Source of the DNA: Isosphaeraceae bacterium
GTDB taxonomy: Bacteria > Planctomycetota > Planctomycetia > Isosphaerales > Isosphaeraceae
NCBI GenBank assembly: GCA_025356475.1
Contig: JANXSX010000218.1
Location: 1-44,502 of the forward strand
Direction: 5' to 3'
Length of the DNA stretch: 44,502 nucleotides
The notes under the pieces are model-generated. The model searched no databases. It saw only the letters and a program-made list of their open reading frames with translations, and had not been told where the DNA came from. How positions within the stretch are numbered: position 1 is the stretch's first letter; every line of letters starts with the position of its first letter. Below, in pieces: positions 34,671-43,595 of the stretch. The position numbers and the translations under genes are program-made.

Positions 34671-35603
34671 ATGGCCCAAGGCGAGTTCGCACTCATCGAC
34701 TGGATCAAGGTTCGTTCACGCCAAGGGGCCCACGTCCTTCGAGGAATTGGTGACGACTGCGCCGTGATCCGTCCAACCCCCGGACGCGACATGCTCGTGA
34801 CCACGGACATGCTGATGGACGGCAGACACTTCCATCTTCACCAGGCCGGTCCAGAGGCGGTCGGCTATAAGGCGCTCGGCGTCAACCTTTCGGACATTGC
34901 CGCGATGGCGGGTGTACCGAAGTCGGCAACGGTCGCCGTGGCCCTCCCAAGGGAGAACACGGAAGCGATCGCCCACGGCTTGCACACGGGGATGATGCGA
35001 CTTGCCTCTGAATATGAAGTCGCATTGATCGGCGGCGATACCAACGCCTGGGACGGTCCGCTCGTCATCAGCATTACCGTTCTCGGCGAGACCACAGAGT
35101 CGGGACCGGTGTTGCGATCGGGAGCCCGACCGGGCGATGTGATCTGTGTCACTGGGCCACTTGGCGGCAGTCTCGCAGGTCGGCACTTGAACCCCCTGCC
35201 CCGAATCCGTGAGGCATTGACGCTCCACTCTGTCACTCCCATCCAGGCAATGATCGATATCTCCGACGGACTGGCATCGGACCTGGGACATATCCTCGAA
35301 GAGAGTGGGAATCTTGGCGCGTTGATCGAAGAATCAAGAATCCCGATTCATTCGGATGTTCAACTCGTCATGCGTAACGATGGCGTGAGTCGCTGGGATC
35401 ATGCCTTGACCGACGGTGAGGACTTCGAGCTCTGCGTCATCCTCGACCCCACCGATTATCAACGGCTTGCTGGCGATCCGACGTTCGGGCCAATCTTGAT
35501 CCAGGTCGGTCGGATCGAGTCTGAGCCGGGCCTCCGACTTCGACAATCTGATAGAGTCGTCCGACCATATCATGCTCGTGGATTTAATCACCTATGCGTG
35601 TGA
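34671..35603 (+). CDS. thiL: Thiamine-monophosphate kinase
   Basis: ThiL makes thiamine diphosphate, the active cofactor, from thiamine monophosphate and ATP. The 310 residues have GIGDDCAVI, VTTDMLMDGRHF, KALGVNLSDIAAMAG, LIGGDTN and the C-terminal ISDGLASDLGHI and DGEDFELC, all ligands for Mg-ATP expected in the family. Length is normal. It starts 7 bases after the glycerate kinase and overlaps tsaE by 10 bases. Identification is secure. Confidence 0.95.
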   Translation: MAQGEFALIDWIKVRSRQGAHVLRGIGDDCAVIRPTPGRDMLVTTDMLMDGRHFHLHQAGPEAVGYKALGVNLSDIAAMAGVPKSATVAVALPRENTEAIAHGLHTGMMRLASEYEVALIGGDTNAWDGPLVISITVLGETTESGPVLRSGARPGDVICVTGPLGGSLAGRHLNPLPRIREALTLHSVTPIQAMIDISDGLASDLGHILEESGNLGALIEESRIPIHSDVQLVMRNDGVSRWDHALTDGEDFELCVILDPTDYQRLAGDPTFGPILIQVGRIESEPGLRLRQSDRVVRPYHARGFNHLCV

Positions 35604-36085
35604 TCGACTCAGTCCCCGAGCACCTGACGATCGAACTCGACGATGAAACCGATACCGATCGCCTAGGGCGAGCACTCGCCGCGAAGGTTCGGCCCGGGGT
35701 TGTGATCGGGTTGATTGGCACCCTTGGTGCCGGGAAGACCCGGCTCTCACGCGCAGTGGCCGAGGCTCTGGGCGTCGATCCCTCAGCGATCGCCAGCCCA
35801 ACCTTTGTGCTGATCCATGAGTATGAAGGGTCGATGCCGGTCTACCACTTCGATACGTATCGGCTCAACTCTCCGGAAGCATTTGAAGCTCTGGGAGCTT
35901 CGGAGTACTGGGCCCGAGCAGACGGACTTTGCCTCATCGAGTGGGCCGACCGAGTGGCAGACCAGCTCCCGTTCGACGCTTGGATCGTTCAGCTTGAAAC
36001 GATCGATACCACGTCGCGACGGGTGATCCTGACGGTTCCCGGTTGCGACTCGATTGAAACATGGCTGAACCTGCCCGGAGTCTGA
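35594..36085 (+). CDS. tsaE: tRNA threonylcarbamoyladenosine synthesis ATPase TsaE
   Basis: TsaE is the ATPase of the TsaBDE complex that puts the t6A modification at A37 of ANN-reading tRNAs. The 163 residues have a Walker A GTLGAGKTRLSRAVAEALG, SPTFVLIHEYEG, the conserved YHFDTYRL and LCLIEWADRV. Length is typical. The gene begins inside the end of thiL. The REP-like palindrome lies 54 bases after its stop. Secure. Confidence 0.95.
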   Translation: MRVIDSVPEHLTIELDDETDTDRLGRALAAKVRPGVVIGLIGTLGAGKTRLSRAVAEALGVDPSAIASPTFVLIHEYEGSMPVYHFDTYRLNSPEAFEALGASEYWARADGLCLIEWADRVADQLPFDAWIVQLETIDTTSRRVILTVPGCDSIETWLNLPGV

Positions 36086-36139
36086 CGCCGCCCGGTTCCG
36101 TTTCCTTCCCAGGGCTGTTTACTCTTCAGTCGGTCTGGT

Positions 36140-36271
36140 ATCGGGGACTGGCTCAACGCGTACTCGCGTGGTGCCTGTCCCCCTTACTCAGCCCTGTCAC
36201 CCTTGCTCAGCCCAGCTTGCCTTCGAAAGGGGGACAGGCACCGGTCGAGTACCCCGGAGCCAGTCCCCGAT
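36140..36271. repeat. 132-bp imperfect palindrome, REP/BIME-like element
   Basis: The outer arms are perfect for 15 bases (36140-36154 and 36257-36271, ATCGGGGACTGGCTC and its complement). The inner arms are perfect for 16 bases (36170-36185 and 36227-36242, GGTGCCTGTCCCCCTT and its complement). A 7-base pair (GTACTCG/CGAGTAC) joins them, and a 41-base loop is left. The motifs GGGACTGGCTC and GTGCCTGTCCCC resemble dispersed elements known near REP-associated transposases. It is one copy here, between tsaE and the flavoprotein gene. Confidence 0.7.
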
Positions 36272-36351
36272 TCGAAGGCGAAACGACAACAAAACCGCCC
36301 TACAGGGTCTCCTTTGTTCTGCCCACTCGGCCTCGGAAATCGGAACGTTCT

Positions 36352-37725
36352 ATGTACGACCTTGCGATCTTAGGTGCTGGCGCTGCGGGGCTCATGGCCG
36401 CGATCCGTGCGGCGGAACTGGGTAAGTCCGTGATTCTCCTGGAGAAGAATCGGCGAGCAGGTGTCAAGATTCTCATGTCTGGGGGGACCCGATGTAACTT
36501 GACCAATGCGCGCGGGCTCCGCAATTTGAAGGTCATCTCAGGACCGATCGACCCAGCATACGACCCTCGCCAGGCACAGGGAGCCCGGAGTATTCAGGCG
36601 GCGTTTGGTCCTCAAGGCGGTCCATTCCTTGCCCCTGCCCTCAAAGCGTTCAGCGTCGAGAATTCGGTCGCGTTCTTCGAGGCGGAAGGGGTCGCGACCA
36701 AGGTCGAAGGCAATGGCAAGGTCTTTCCCGCTTCCGATCGGGCGACCGATGTCTTGGGGGCTCTGCTCGGTCGGCTGGAGCGTTCGGGAGCCCGATTGCA
36801 GATCAACTCGCCCGTAACCGCGATCGATCCCACGGATGAAGGGTTTTCCGTCACAACTCCCGATCAAGTGATCTCTGCGTGTAAGGTCATTGTCGCAGTG
36901 GGTGGCCTATCCTTTCCCGGGAGTGGCACAACCGGCGACGGCTACCAACTGGCGAGGCGTCTCGGGCACACGATCGTTGATCCCAAGCCGGCACTCGTGC
37001 CGATCCGAGTCGCACCGTCATGGGTCACGGATCTCAAAGGCCTGACAATGCCCGATATTATCGCCCGAGTTCTGAGCCCGGAAGGGACGGGCCCCGTGTG
37101 GGCAGAACGGCGTGAATCTCTGCTCTTCGCTCACTTCGGCCTGACTGGCCCCTCGATCTTGGACGTGAGCCGAGCGGTCGCTCGGCACGAAGGTTCCGGC
37201 ATGCCGCTCTTATCGGTTGATTGGGTTCCCGACCTTCGGCCAGAGGAGATTGAGGCAAAGCTTCAGGCTGAGGCCCGCAACGGCCGTCGAGCAGTCGCGA
37301 ACATGGTCCCCGAAGTCGTCCCCCGCCGACTCGCCGATGCCTTGGTCATGGAGTCCGGAATCCCCGCTGACCGGATCGGGCCGGAACTCTCCCGAGACGA
37401 GCGAAAGAAGCTGGTGGCGAATCTCAAAGGTCTCAGACTACCGATCACTGGGACACTCGGTTTTGCGAAGGCCGAAGTGACCAGTGGAGGTGTCGCGTTG
37501 GACGAAGTGAATCCCACGACCTTGGAAAGCCGCCGCCAGCCGGGACTTTACTTTATCGGCGAAGTCCTTGATCTTGACGGCTTGATTGGTGGTTATAACT
37601 TCCAAGCGGCTTGGAGTCTAGGATGGCTCGCGGGAACCACGACGTCGATCTCTACCGAGGGTCGAACCGCGATCGACCGAGCCATCCCAGACGTCAGTTC
37701 GCAAGCGAATATCCAAGGATCATGA
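36352..37725 (+). CDS. BaiN/HI0933-type FAD-dependent oxidoreductase
   Basis: This family of flavoproteins has few tested members; BaiN reduces bile-acid derivatives, most others are of unknown substrate. The chosen ATG at 36352 gives 457 residues. The dinucleotide-binding motif is at the very start (LAILGAGAAGLMAAIRAAEL), then KILMSGGTRCNLTNA, the insertion with HFGLTGPSILDVSR, and the end VALDEVNPTTLESRRQPGLY followed by GEVLDLDGLIGGYNFQ, typical of the family. The frame could be extended upstream to 36061 but that part runs through the palindrome and is not protein-like. Cytoplasmic. Confidence 0.9.
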   Translation: MYDLAILGAGAAGLMAAIRAAELGKSVILLEKNRRAGVKILMSGGTRCNLTNARGLRNLKVISGPIDPAYDPRQAQGARSIQAAFGPQGGPFLAPALKAFSVENSVAFFEAEGVATKVEGNGKVFPASDRATDVLGALLGRLERSGARLQINSPVTAIDPTDEGFSVTTPDQVISACKVIVAVGGLSFPGSGTTGDGYQLARRLGHTIVDPKPALVPIRVAPSWVTDLKGLTMPDIIARVLSPEGTGPVWAERRESLLFAHFGLTGPSILDVSRAVARHEGSGMPLLSVDWVPDLRPEEIEAKLQAEARNGRRAVANMVPEVVPRRLADALVMESGIPADRIGPELSRDERKKLVANLKGLRLPITGTLGFAKAEVTSGGVALDEVNPTTLESRRQPGLYFIGEVLDLDGLIGGYNFQAAWSLGWLAGTTTSISTEGRTAIDRAIPDVSSQANIQGS

Positions 37726-37766
37726 ACTGACTTTAAGTCTGAGGACTTTCGAATGCTGGGCGGGGT

Positions 37767-38252
37767 TTACGCCCGGATCAGCCTGGGCCTGGCCAGCCAG
37801 TCGAGTTGATATCGGTCACTCTCACGACAACTGAACGCCGCGATCCCCCCCTTGCGTAGCTCGATATGGAGATTCGACTTGCCCGCGCCCAAGAGGACCC
37901 CGACCAGCGCGGACAGCGAAGGGTTGTGACCAACGAGCATGATGTGCTCTTCTGGGCATGTCAGTAACCATTGACGGATCGTGATCGCCGTTTGATCGGC
38001 CCGAAGCGCATCATCGATCCGAAGAGCGCTCGTCATCCCGAGTTCGTCGGCGAGGATCTCCGCAGTCTTGTGGGCTCTGGGCAAGGGGCTGGTGATGATC
38101 GCGTCGAGCTTGATCCGCATGCGCCGCAGGCCCTTCCCAATTTCGTGGAGCTTCCGCTCGCCACGCTTGGTCAACTCGCGAGCATCGTCTTCGATGTCCG
38201 GAGTACCGAAGGGGACCGCAACGCCGTGCCGGACGAGATAAAGAGTCTTCAT
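37767..38252 (-). CDS. sixA: Phosphohistidine phosphatase SixA-like
   Basis: SixA removes phosphate from histidine residues in phosphorelay or phosphotransfer proteins. The 161 residues have the histidine phosphatase signature LYLVRHG (Arg8-His9-Gly10), RMRIKLDAIITSPLPRAHKTA, and the second catalytic His in LVGHNPSLS. Length fits SixA. The start overlaps the stop of the dihydrolase-like gene by four bases (ATGA). A link between the phosphatase and amino acid catabolism is not known to me. The phosphatase class is firm; the target is unknown. Confidence 0.88.
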   Translation of the reverse strand: MKTLYLVRHGVAVPFGTPDIEDDARELTKRGERKLHEIGKGLRRMRIKLDAIITSPLPRAHKTAEILADELGMTSALRIDDALRADQTAITIRQWLLTCPEEHIMLVGHNPSLSALVGVLLGAGKSNLHIELRKGGIAAFSCRESDRYQLDWLARPRLIRA

Positions 38253-39130
38253 GTCGAGGCGATTCCTTGGTTCAAGGTCGTAGCATGCCAGCCAGCAGCG
38301 TCTTCACCGTCAAGACGCAAGGTCAGGCACTTGGCACTGCCGCCGGCTTTGATGAACTCGGTCAATCGGAGCGGTTTGACCACAAACCCGATCGAACGTA
38401 GCTTGTGGGCAAGCTCCGGTGAGCCATCGTTGAGGATCACTGTACTGCCCACAACGACCGCGTTGCAACTAAAACTCACCGCCTCCTCAGCACTCACTTC
38501 GATCAAGTGTTCAATGTTCGAAGCGAGCACCGACTGTCCATAGGTGTCAAACGCACCTGAAAAATAGATGGCAACGCCAGGTGCCAGCGGACAAAAGCAC
38601 GTATCCAAGTGATAGTAGCGGGCATCGACCAGCTCCATGGGCAACACCTCGACGCCGAGCCTGGCACCAATCCATTGATGACCACCCACTTCGGACCGGA
38701 ACCTGTATCCAGCAAAGAGGGTTTCACCACAGAACAATGCGTCCCCTGCCCCCTCAAAGTAATGCGGCTCAGGAAGCGTCACAACGTCAAATCCGTGGGT
38801 CGCCGCCCAGCTCGAGTAATAAGGCTCCTCTCCACGCCGGACCCCGTGGCGAAAGCGTGAAGGGATGAAGATCGAACCATAGATCAGGCCCGCATTGGCC
38901 GTGAAGACCAGATCGGGAAGCCCCTTGATCGGATCCACGAGCGAAACCTCGACCCCTAACTCGACCAAGGTCGCATGGAGCGCACGCCACTGGCGCGTCG
39001 ACTCGAGCGGGTCGGTGCCAATCAGACGATTCATCCAGGGGTTGATCTCGTACTCAATCCCGTAATAGTCGGGTGGGCACATCAGGATTCGAGGCTGCAT
39101 GGCAATCTTCCGATTCTGAGCGAGACTCAT
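38249..39130 (-). CDS. Arginine dihydrolase/dimethylargininase-like guanidine-modifying enzyme
   Basis: The 293 residues belong to the amidinotransferase/DDAH superfamily: LPDLVFTANAGLI (near 71-83), HYFEGAGDALFCGE (with Glu126), YYHLDTCFCPL (His174) and GGSAKCLTLRL (catalytic Cys268). Members open the guanidine group of arginine, dimethylarginine or similar. Given its partner gene it is best matched by the N-terminal domain of cyanobacterial AgrE/ArgZ, which turns arginine into ornithine, ammonia and carbon dioxide. The start overlaps the stop of the cyclodeaminase-like gene by four bases (ATGA). Which substrate it uses is inferred from context; dimethylarginine is the alternative. Confidence 0.85.
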   Translation of the reverse strand: MSLAQNRKIAMQPRILMCPPDYYGIEYEINPWMNRLIGTDPLESTRQWRALHATLVELGVEVSLVDPIKGLPDLVFTANAGLIYGSIFIPSRFRHGVRRGEEPYYSSWAATHGFDVVTLPEPHYFEGAGDALFCGETLFAGYRFRSEVGGHQWIGARLGVEVLPMELVDARYYHLDTCFCPLAPGVAIYFSGAFDTYGQSVLASNIEHLIEVSAEEAVSFSCNAVVVGSTVILNDGSPELAHKLRSIGFVVKPLRLTEFIKAGGSAKCLTLRLDGEDAAGWHATTLNQGIAST

Positions 39131-40407
39131 ATTGATCCGACAAGTTCGGCGGCGAGGCTTCGCAAGAACGGTTCGACATCGGTCACCAGGCTGATGGTCT
39201 GGAACGAGCCTCGATCGCTGAGCTTAGTCAATGTGGATGGATTGATGTCGACGCAGACGACCTTGACCCACGCGGGGAGCAGGTTCCCAGTCGCTACCGA
39301 GTGAAGCATCGTGGCAATCATGAGCGCGAAGCCGACCCCTTTCACCGCCTCGCGCATCTTCGCTTGGGCGACGAGCATGTCGGTGATCACTTCGGGAAGT
39401 GGGCCATCGTCGCGAATTGAGCCAGCGAGAACGATGTCCACATTCTTCCGATAGGCTTCAAACATGATCCCCGACGTCACCAGGCCGGAATCAATCGCGT
39501 TCTTGATGCTACCGAGGCGGCGGATCGTGTTGATCGTTCGGAGATGATGCTCATGACCATGATCGACGGACTCGCCGTGTTGCATGTTGATGCCAAGACT
39601 TGTGCCGTAGATCGATTGCTCGAGGTCGTGGGTTGCGAGCGCATTGCCCGCGAACAACGTCTGAATCCACCCCCCCCGGATCAGGCTGGCGACATGCTGC
39701 GCAGAGCCCGTGTGGACAATCGCCGGGCCCCCAACGAGCAAGACCTTTTGGCCGTTGGATCGGGCGGTCCGGATTGAGTCTGCGACGGCGCGGAGGCTGA
39801 CCGCTTTGGGTTTTTCGCTCGACACCGCCGAATTCATGAAGCTAAAGGGAGACGCCCCCCGGGGCCGTTCCGCCGGGATCACTCGGACGCCTGCATAGCC
39901 AACAACCATCGGCAGGCCCGGGCGAACATCAAGCATGGCCACACAGCGGGCGGTCTTATGCTCATGATCAATCACGATCCCGCAATCCATCTCTTGATCC
40001 GCGACTTCTACCCATCGACCGACAATCCGAACTTGCGTATGTTGATTGGTCGTGCTGTAGAAGTTGTCGGGGAATGCCCCCGCCATGTCGGCGGAGACCA
40101 CAACCGCGTCGGAGGGATTGATCGGAGTTGCCCCATGCTCGACCAGATCGCCAAGGATCGCATCGAGCAGCTCAGGGGTCTTCGCCTTGATCGCGACACG
40201 CGCGTAGCTGGGATCAACGCGCCGGGACCCGATTGTGCATTCGCGAATCTCGAACGAGCCCCCCATCTGCAAGATCCGGTCAAGGATCTTGGGCAGGAGC
40301 AGAGAATCCACGATGTGGCCGCGAACCTCAACCTCTTCGATGACGCCCGAGTCGATCGGAGTTGCAACTGGCGTGGCCGTGGTCGGAGTGTTCAGATCGA
40401 TAGACAT
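39127..40407 (-). CDS. Ornithine cyclodeaminase-like protein, TIGR00300/LOR-SDH type
   Basis: The 426 residues follow the TIGR00300 pattern: FPDNFYSTTNQHTQVRIVG, MDCGIVID, GVRVIPAERPRG, FMNSAVSSEKP, VGGPAIVHTG, LFAGNALATHDLEQSIYGTS, LAGSIRDDGPLPEVITDM, MIATMLHSVATGNLLP and CVDINPSTLTKLSDRGS. In AgrE the C-terminal domain of this family converts ornithine to proline and ammonia with bound NAD. Here it is a separate gene, first in an overlapping set with the dihydrolase-like and SixA-like genes. The ribosome binding site GGGAGG lies seven bases before the ATG. Family is firm, reaction inferred from relatives. Confidence 0.9.
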   Translation of the reverse strand: MSIDLNTPTTATPVATPIDSGVIEEVEVRGHIVDSLLLPKILDRILQMGGSFEIRECTIGSRRVDPSYARVAIKAKTPELLDAILGDLVEHGATPINPSDAVVVSADMAGAFPDNFYSTTNQHTQVRIVGRWVEVADQEMDCGIVIDHEHKTARCVAMLDVRPGLPMVVGYAGVRVIPAERPRGASPFSFMNSAVSSEKPKAVSLRAVADSIRTARSNGQKVLLVGGPAIVHTGSAQHVASLIRGGWIQTLFAGNALATHDLEQSIYGTSLGINMQHGESVDHGHEHHLRTINTIRRLGSIKNAIDSGLVTSGIMFEAYRKNVDIVLAGSIRDDGPLPEVITDMLVAQAKMREAVKGVGFALMIATMLHSVATGNLLPAWVKVVCVDINPSTLTKLSDRGSFQTISLVTDVEPFLRSLAAELVGSI

Positions 40408-40443
40408 GAGTCGGCCTCCCTGAGAGCTGGGTCGGAGGAATGT

Positions 40444-40465
40444 GGCCTACTGTTTATTGTAGGCC
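40444..40465 (-). promoter_or_regulatory. Hairpin in the leader of the cyclodeaminase-like gene
   Basis: GGCCTAC and GTAGGCC form a perfect 7-bp stem with an 8-base loop, between nadE and the next start. No U-tract follows on the minus strand. It could end nadE transcripts or be a leader structure. Confidence 0.45.
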
Positions 40466-40506
40466 CCGACCCGGGCACCGAACAAAGTCGGCGTCAGGGA
40501 TTTCGG

Positions 40507-41352
40507 TCAGGTCCCCCAGTCTCGTGCGTACCTAAAGTCTCTGTCAATCGTCCGTTGCGACAACTTGGCGATCAGGGGCAACCGTCGCTTGTAGTGGCTT
40601 GTCTGGATCATTCGGGCGATCCGTGTGACAAACGCAGGCTCGAAGCCTTCCTCAATCAGATCGGCCGGCTTGGCCCGTTCGTCGACCATCCGAACGAGGA
40701 GTCGATCGACTTCGTCATAGGTAAACCCAAGCTCGGTCTCGTCAGTCTGACCTGCCCAGAGGTCGGCAGTCGGGTTCTTACGAATGACAACCTCGGGTAC
40801 TTTCATGTGTCGAGAAAGGGCCCAGACCTGAGTCTTGTAGAGGTCGCCGATCGGGTTGAGCGCCGACGCCATATCGCCGAAAATCGTGCCGTAACCGATC
40901 AAGAGTTCCGTCTTATTGCTGGTGCCGACGACCAAGGCATTCTGAGCCGCAGACTGATCGTAAAGGATCGTCATTCGTTCACGCGACATCTTATTGGCAC
41001 GGCGGAGTCGAGTCGCATCCGGGAAACGCTCGAAATAGGAATCGAGCTGATCGGTGATCGAGATCGTCAACATCTTGATGCCAAGTTCGCGGGCGATCAA
41101 GTCGCCATGGTCCATCGTCTCGTTCGACGAGGTGGAGTATGGCATCCTGATCCCGCAGACATTTTCAGGTCCGAGCGCTTTGGCAGCAAGGTAGGCGGAA
41201 AGCGTCGAGTCAATCCCCCCCGAGAGCCCAAGCACCACCTTATGAAAGCCGACCCGTTCGACCTCGTTCTTGACAAAGCCGACCAGGATCTTTTCGACCA
41301 GTGGGCAGTGGATCGCCAGTGAGTCGGGTTCAACCGTCGAGACGTTCATCAC
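40507..41352 (-). CDS. nadE: NAD+ synthetase
   Basis: NadE amidates nicotinic acid adenine dinucleotide to NAD. The 281-residue protein has the PP-loop [46 protein letters not shown] and [19 protein letters not shown], then [16 protein letters not shown]. It lacks the glutaminase domain, which is encoded by the next gene upstream with a 23-base overlap. The start is GTG or the following ATG, with GGAG upstream. The two products probably form one glutamine-dependent enzyme. Confidence 0.95.
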   Translation of the reverse strand: MMNVSTVEPDSLAIHCPLVEKILVGFVKNEVERVGFHKVVLGLSGGIDSTLSAYLAAKALGPENVCGIRMPYSTSSNETMDHGDLIARELGIKMLTISITDQLDSYFERFPDATRLRRANKMSRERMTILYDQSAAQNALVVGTSNKTELLIGYGTIFGDMASALNPIGDLYKTQVWALSRHMKVPEVVIRKNPTADLWAGQTDETELGFTYDEVDRLLVRMVDERAKPADLIEEGFEPAFVTRIARMIQTSHYKRRLPLIAKLSQRTIDRDFRYARDWGT

Positions 41353-42199
41353 GTAGTCGCTCCAGTTCGCGGATCGTCAAATCGAGCCGCTCGTCGCGAA
41401 ACAGTGGGGCCAAAATTCGTTGGCGGCGACTGACCCTTGGGTCGATCTCCGCCGTGAGCAAGGTGGGCTCAAGCAAAGGGGCCTCTGCCAAAAGCTCGCC
41501 CCCTGAGTCACGAATGTGGCTACCTCCAAAGAAGCAGACACCGTCCTCATATCCAACGCGATTTGCAACGATCACAGGTACATTCAAAAAGCTTGCATAC
41601 GTCTGTGAAAGTAGGCTCCAACTCGTCGCGGAACTCAGGTCGGATTTCCCGACGCCCCGGGCGGGCGAGTTGGCCATCAGGATCAATAAATCGATATTCG
41701 CGGCCTGGTAAATCACTGCCGCAGAGAGGTGCCACGCATCCTCACAGACCAGAAACCCGACTCGGCCAAACTTGGTCTGGACCGCCCTGAAGCGGTCGCC
41801 TGCCGCGAAATAGCGCCGTTCGTCGAACATCCCATAGGTCGGTAAATAGACCTTGCGGTGTCTGTGGATCAAATTGCCCGCTTCAACATACGCCGCAGTG
41901 TTGAAGAACAGGGCTCCCGGCGATTCTTCAACGTATCCGAATGCCACCGAGATGTCGCCCGCCACAGCGATGATCCCTCGGACGAGGCCACCATCGCCTG
42001 CTTCCGCCACTTCCGGCACCTGATCGCGCAGGTAATAGCCCGTCAGTGAGAGTTCCGGGAAGACGATCAGGTCACAGTTCAGGCCACGGGCTGCCTCAAT
42101 CTGCTCGGCGTGGATCCGCGAGTTCACGCTCAAATTGCCTAGCGTTGGAGCGATCTGGGCCACGGCGACGCGGAATCGAGTTGGGATGTGTGAAGACAT
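41330..42199 (-). CDS. Carbon-nitrogen hydrolase (nitrilase family), likely glutaminase subunit for NadE
   Basis: Nitrilase-fold glutaminases feed ammonia to NAD synthetase. The 289 residues carry the complete triad: Glu49 in [14 protein letters not shown], Lys116 in [17 protein letters not shown] and Cys152 in [10 protein letters not shown]. The pattern YYLRD and [12 protein letters not shown] is that of the glutaminase half of fused NadE proteins. The 3' end overlaps nadE by 23 bases. A general amidase is less likely given the context. Confidence 0.92.
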   Translation of the reverse strand: MSSHIPTRFRVAVAQIAPTLGNLSVNSRIHAEQIEAARGLNCDLIVFPELSLTGYYLRDQVPEVAEAGDGGLVRGIIAVAGDISVAFGYVEESPGALFFNTAAYVEAGNLIHRHRKVYLPTYGMFDERRYFAAGDRFRAVQTKFGRVGFLVCEDAWHLSAAVIYQAANIDLLILMANSPARGVGKSDLSSATSWSLLSQTYASFLNVPVIVANRVGYEDGVCFFGGSHIRDSGGELLAEAPLLEPTLLTAEIDPRVSRRQRILAPLFRDERLDLTIRELERLRDERLDG

Positions 42200-42268
42200 G
42201 AATCCGTGAGGTTCTCAGGGCCAGCTCAAGCGACACGTGAAGCACGAGCCAAGCTCGGCTACCGGCTA

Positions 42269-42290
42269 CCCTCTCCGCTTAAGGAGAGGG
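42269..42290 (-). terminator. GC-rich hairpin after the DUF1573 gene
   Basis: CCCTCTCC and GGAGAGGG pair perfectly around GCTTAA, about 100 bases after the stop of the DUF1573 gene and 70 bases before the nitrilase start. No U-tract. Similar hairpins are frequent between planctomycete genes. Confidence 0.4.
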
Positions 42291-42390
42291 GGTGAATGCA
42301 AATCAGACCGGTCCGAATCCACGTGTCTGGCCGGCCTGGACGTCTCTTATCATAGGTTGAGGCTCGCCAGTTGTCACTATCGACCCCGGT

Positions 42391-43401
42391 TTACGGGGCG
42401 GCGTGCAGGCCGACTATCACGTCGAGAGGGCTTTCGTCGCCCAGATCGGTGGTGAAGCGGAAGGTGCGACGGAGGTCTCCTTTGGTGGAGGCATCGTCGG
42501 GTTGATACGTGATCGTCACGAATTGGAGATTCTTTGGTGTCTTCTCGAGCGGTTCAACCTGGAAGCCGTCCCCGGCCCCTTCGACCTTGGCGATCGTGAA
42601 CGGTCGTGAGGCGCGGACCATAAACTTACCTTGCACCTTTGCCGAGCTGGCGACATTGCCTAGGTTGAGTAAGGCCGGTGAAGCGGTCAGATCGCCTCGA
42701 ACATCGGCGGTCACCAGCACGGGGATGCTCGCAGTTTCCGGGTCGTTCGAGATCAGGCGAATTTCGTCACGAACCGTCCCTGCGCGGGCGTCGGGCTTGA
42801 TCGATACGGTCAGTTGGTAACCGATCTGTTCACCTTGTCGGGCGGTTTCCACCAGTTGGGCGGAGAGGACCTTGGTGGTCGAGACCATCTTGATGACCTT
42901 CCAACCGGGCTTGCCAACTCGGTCGATGGTCAGAGTTTGCGTCGGCGTCTGGCCTTTCACGACGGCCCCAAAGTCGAGCCCCCCCGGGTTCAGGACGACG
43001 TCGGCCAGGATCATCGACTGAACCGGCAAACGGACCTCGGCAGGCTGGCCGCTCGCCGTGATCAGGTCGACGAAAAGGACGGTTGCCTTCTTACCCACAA
43101 AGTTTCGGGTATCCATCTGAGCTTCGATTGTAGCAGCTTGACCGGGCTGGACCACGGAGGCGTTGGCCCAGCCGGTCGTGCAGCCGCACGATGCTCGCAC
43201 ATTCACAATGGTGAGCGGCTCGTTGAGCTTATTGGTCAGCACAAACGGGTGGCGGACGATTCCACCACGAGGAACGTTGCCGAAGTCGTGACTCTTCTCG
43301 GCGAACAAGGCATCCGCCCAGACCTGAGCTCGGGCGGTCCCTCCGGAGAAGAGGGTTACGAGACCAACAAGAACCGCGACCTGTGGGAAGAACCGACCCA
43401 T
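42391..43401 (-). CDS. Exported DUF1573 protein
   Basis: The start at 43401 has AGGAGG five bases upstream and a signal peptide follows (about 1-24, ending TARAQ); a longer frame to 43425 has no site. The 336-residue protein has the DUF1573 Ig-like repeat near its start: KSHDFGNVPRGGIVRHPFVL and the Cys motif VRASCGCTTGWA, then further repeats (LDFGAVVKGQTPTQTLTI and LNLGNVASSAKVQGKFMV). DUF1573 proteins are secreted beta-sandwich proteins of unknown role, common in Planctomycetes and Bacteroidota. The later repeats lack the Cys pair. Firm family, unknown function. Confidence 0.9.
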   Translation of the reverse strand: MGRFFPQVAVLVGLVTLFSGGTARAQVWADALFAEKSHDFGNVPRGGIVRHPFVLTNKLNEPLTIVNVRASCGCTTGWANASVVQPGQAATIEAQMDTRNFVGKKATVLFVDLITASGQPAEVRLPVQSMILADVVLNPGGLDFGAVVKGQTPTQTLTIDRVGKPGWKVIKMVSTTKVLSAQLVETARQGEQIGYQLTVSIKPDARAGTVRDEIRLISNDPETASIPVLVTADVRGDLTASPALLNLGNVASSAKVQGKFMVRASRPFTIAKVEGAGDGFQVEPLEKTPKNLQFVTITYQPDDASTKGDLRRTFRFTTDLGDESPLDVIVGLHAAP

Positions 43402-43595
43402 AACTGCCTCCTGCCCAACCTTCAAACCGGACCGACGTGCGCATCATTGCGCGTCCATGTCGATCGCACAGGTTCATCATCGACCAGTGGAAGACCTCGT
43501 CCTTAGTTCGGAAGCCTCTTGATGACTTCCCAGAACGCGATAATCCCTGTAAATTAACATTGGTCACTCCAAAACAGCCTCCAGGGACGGATCTG

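Noticed and set aside
36061-36351. N-terminal extension of the flavoprotein by 97 residues
   Set aside because: It is translated from the palindrome and has no family match; the FAD motif starts directly at the ATG at 36352.
39958-41322. 454-residue plus-strand reading frame
   Set aside because: Antisense to nadE and the cyclodeaminase-like gene, both with complete family motifs.
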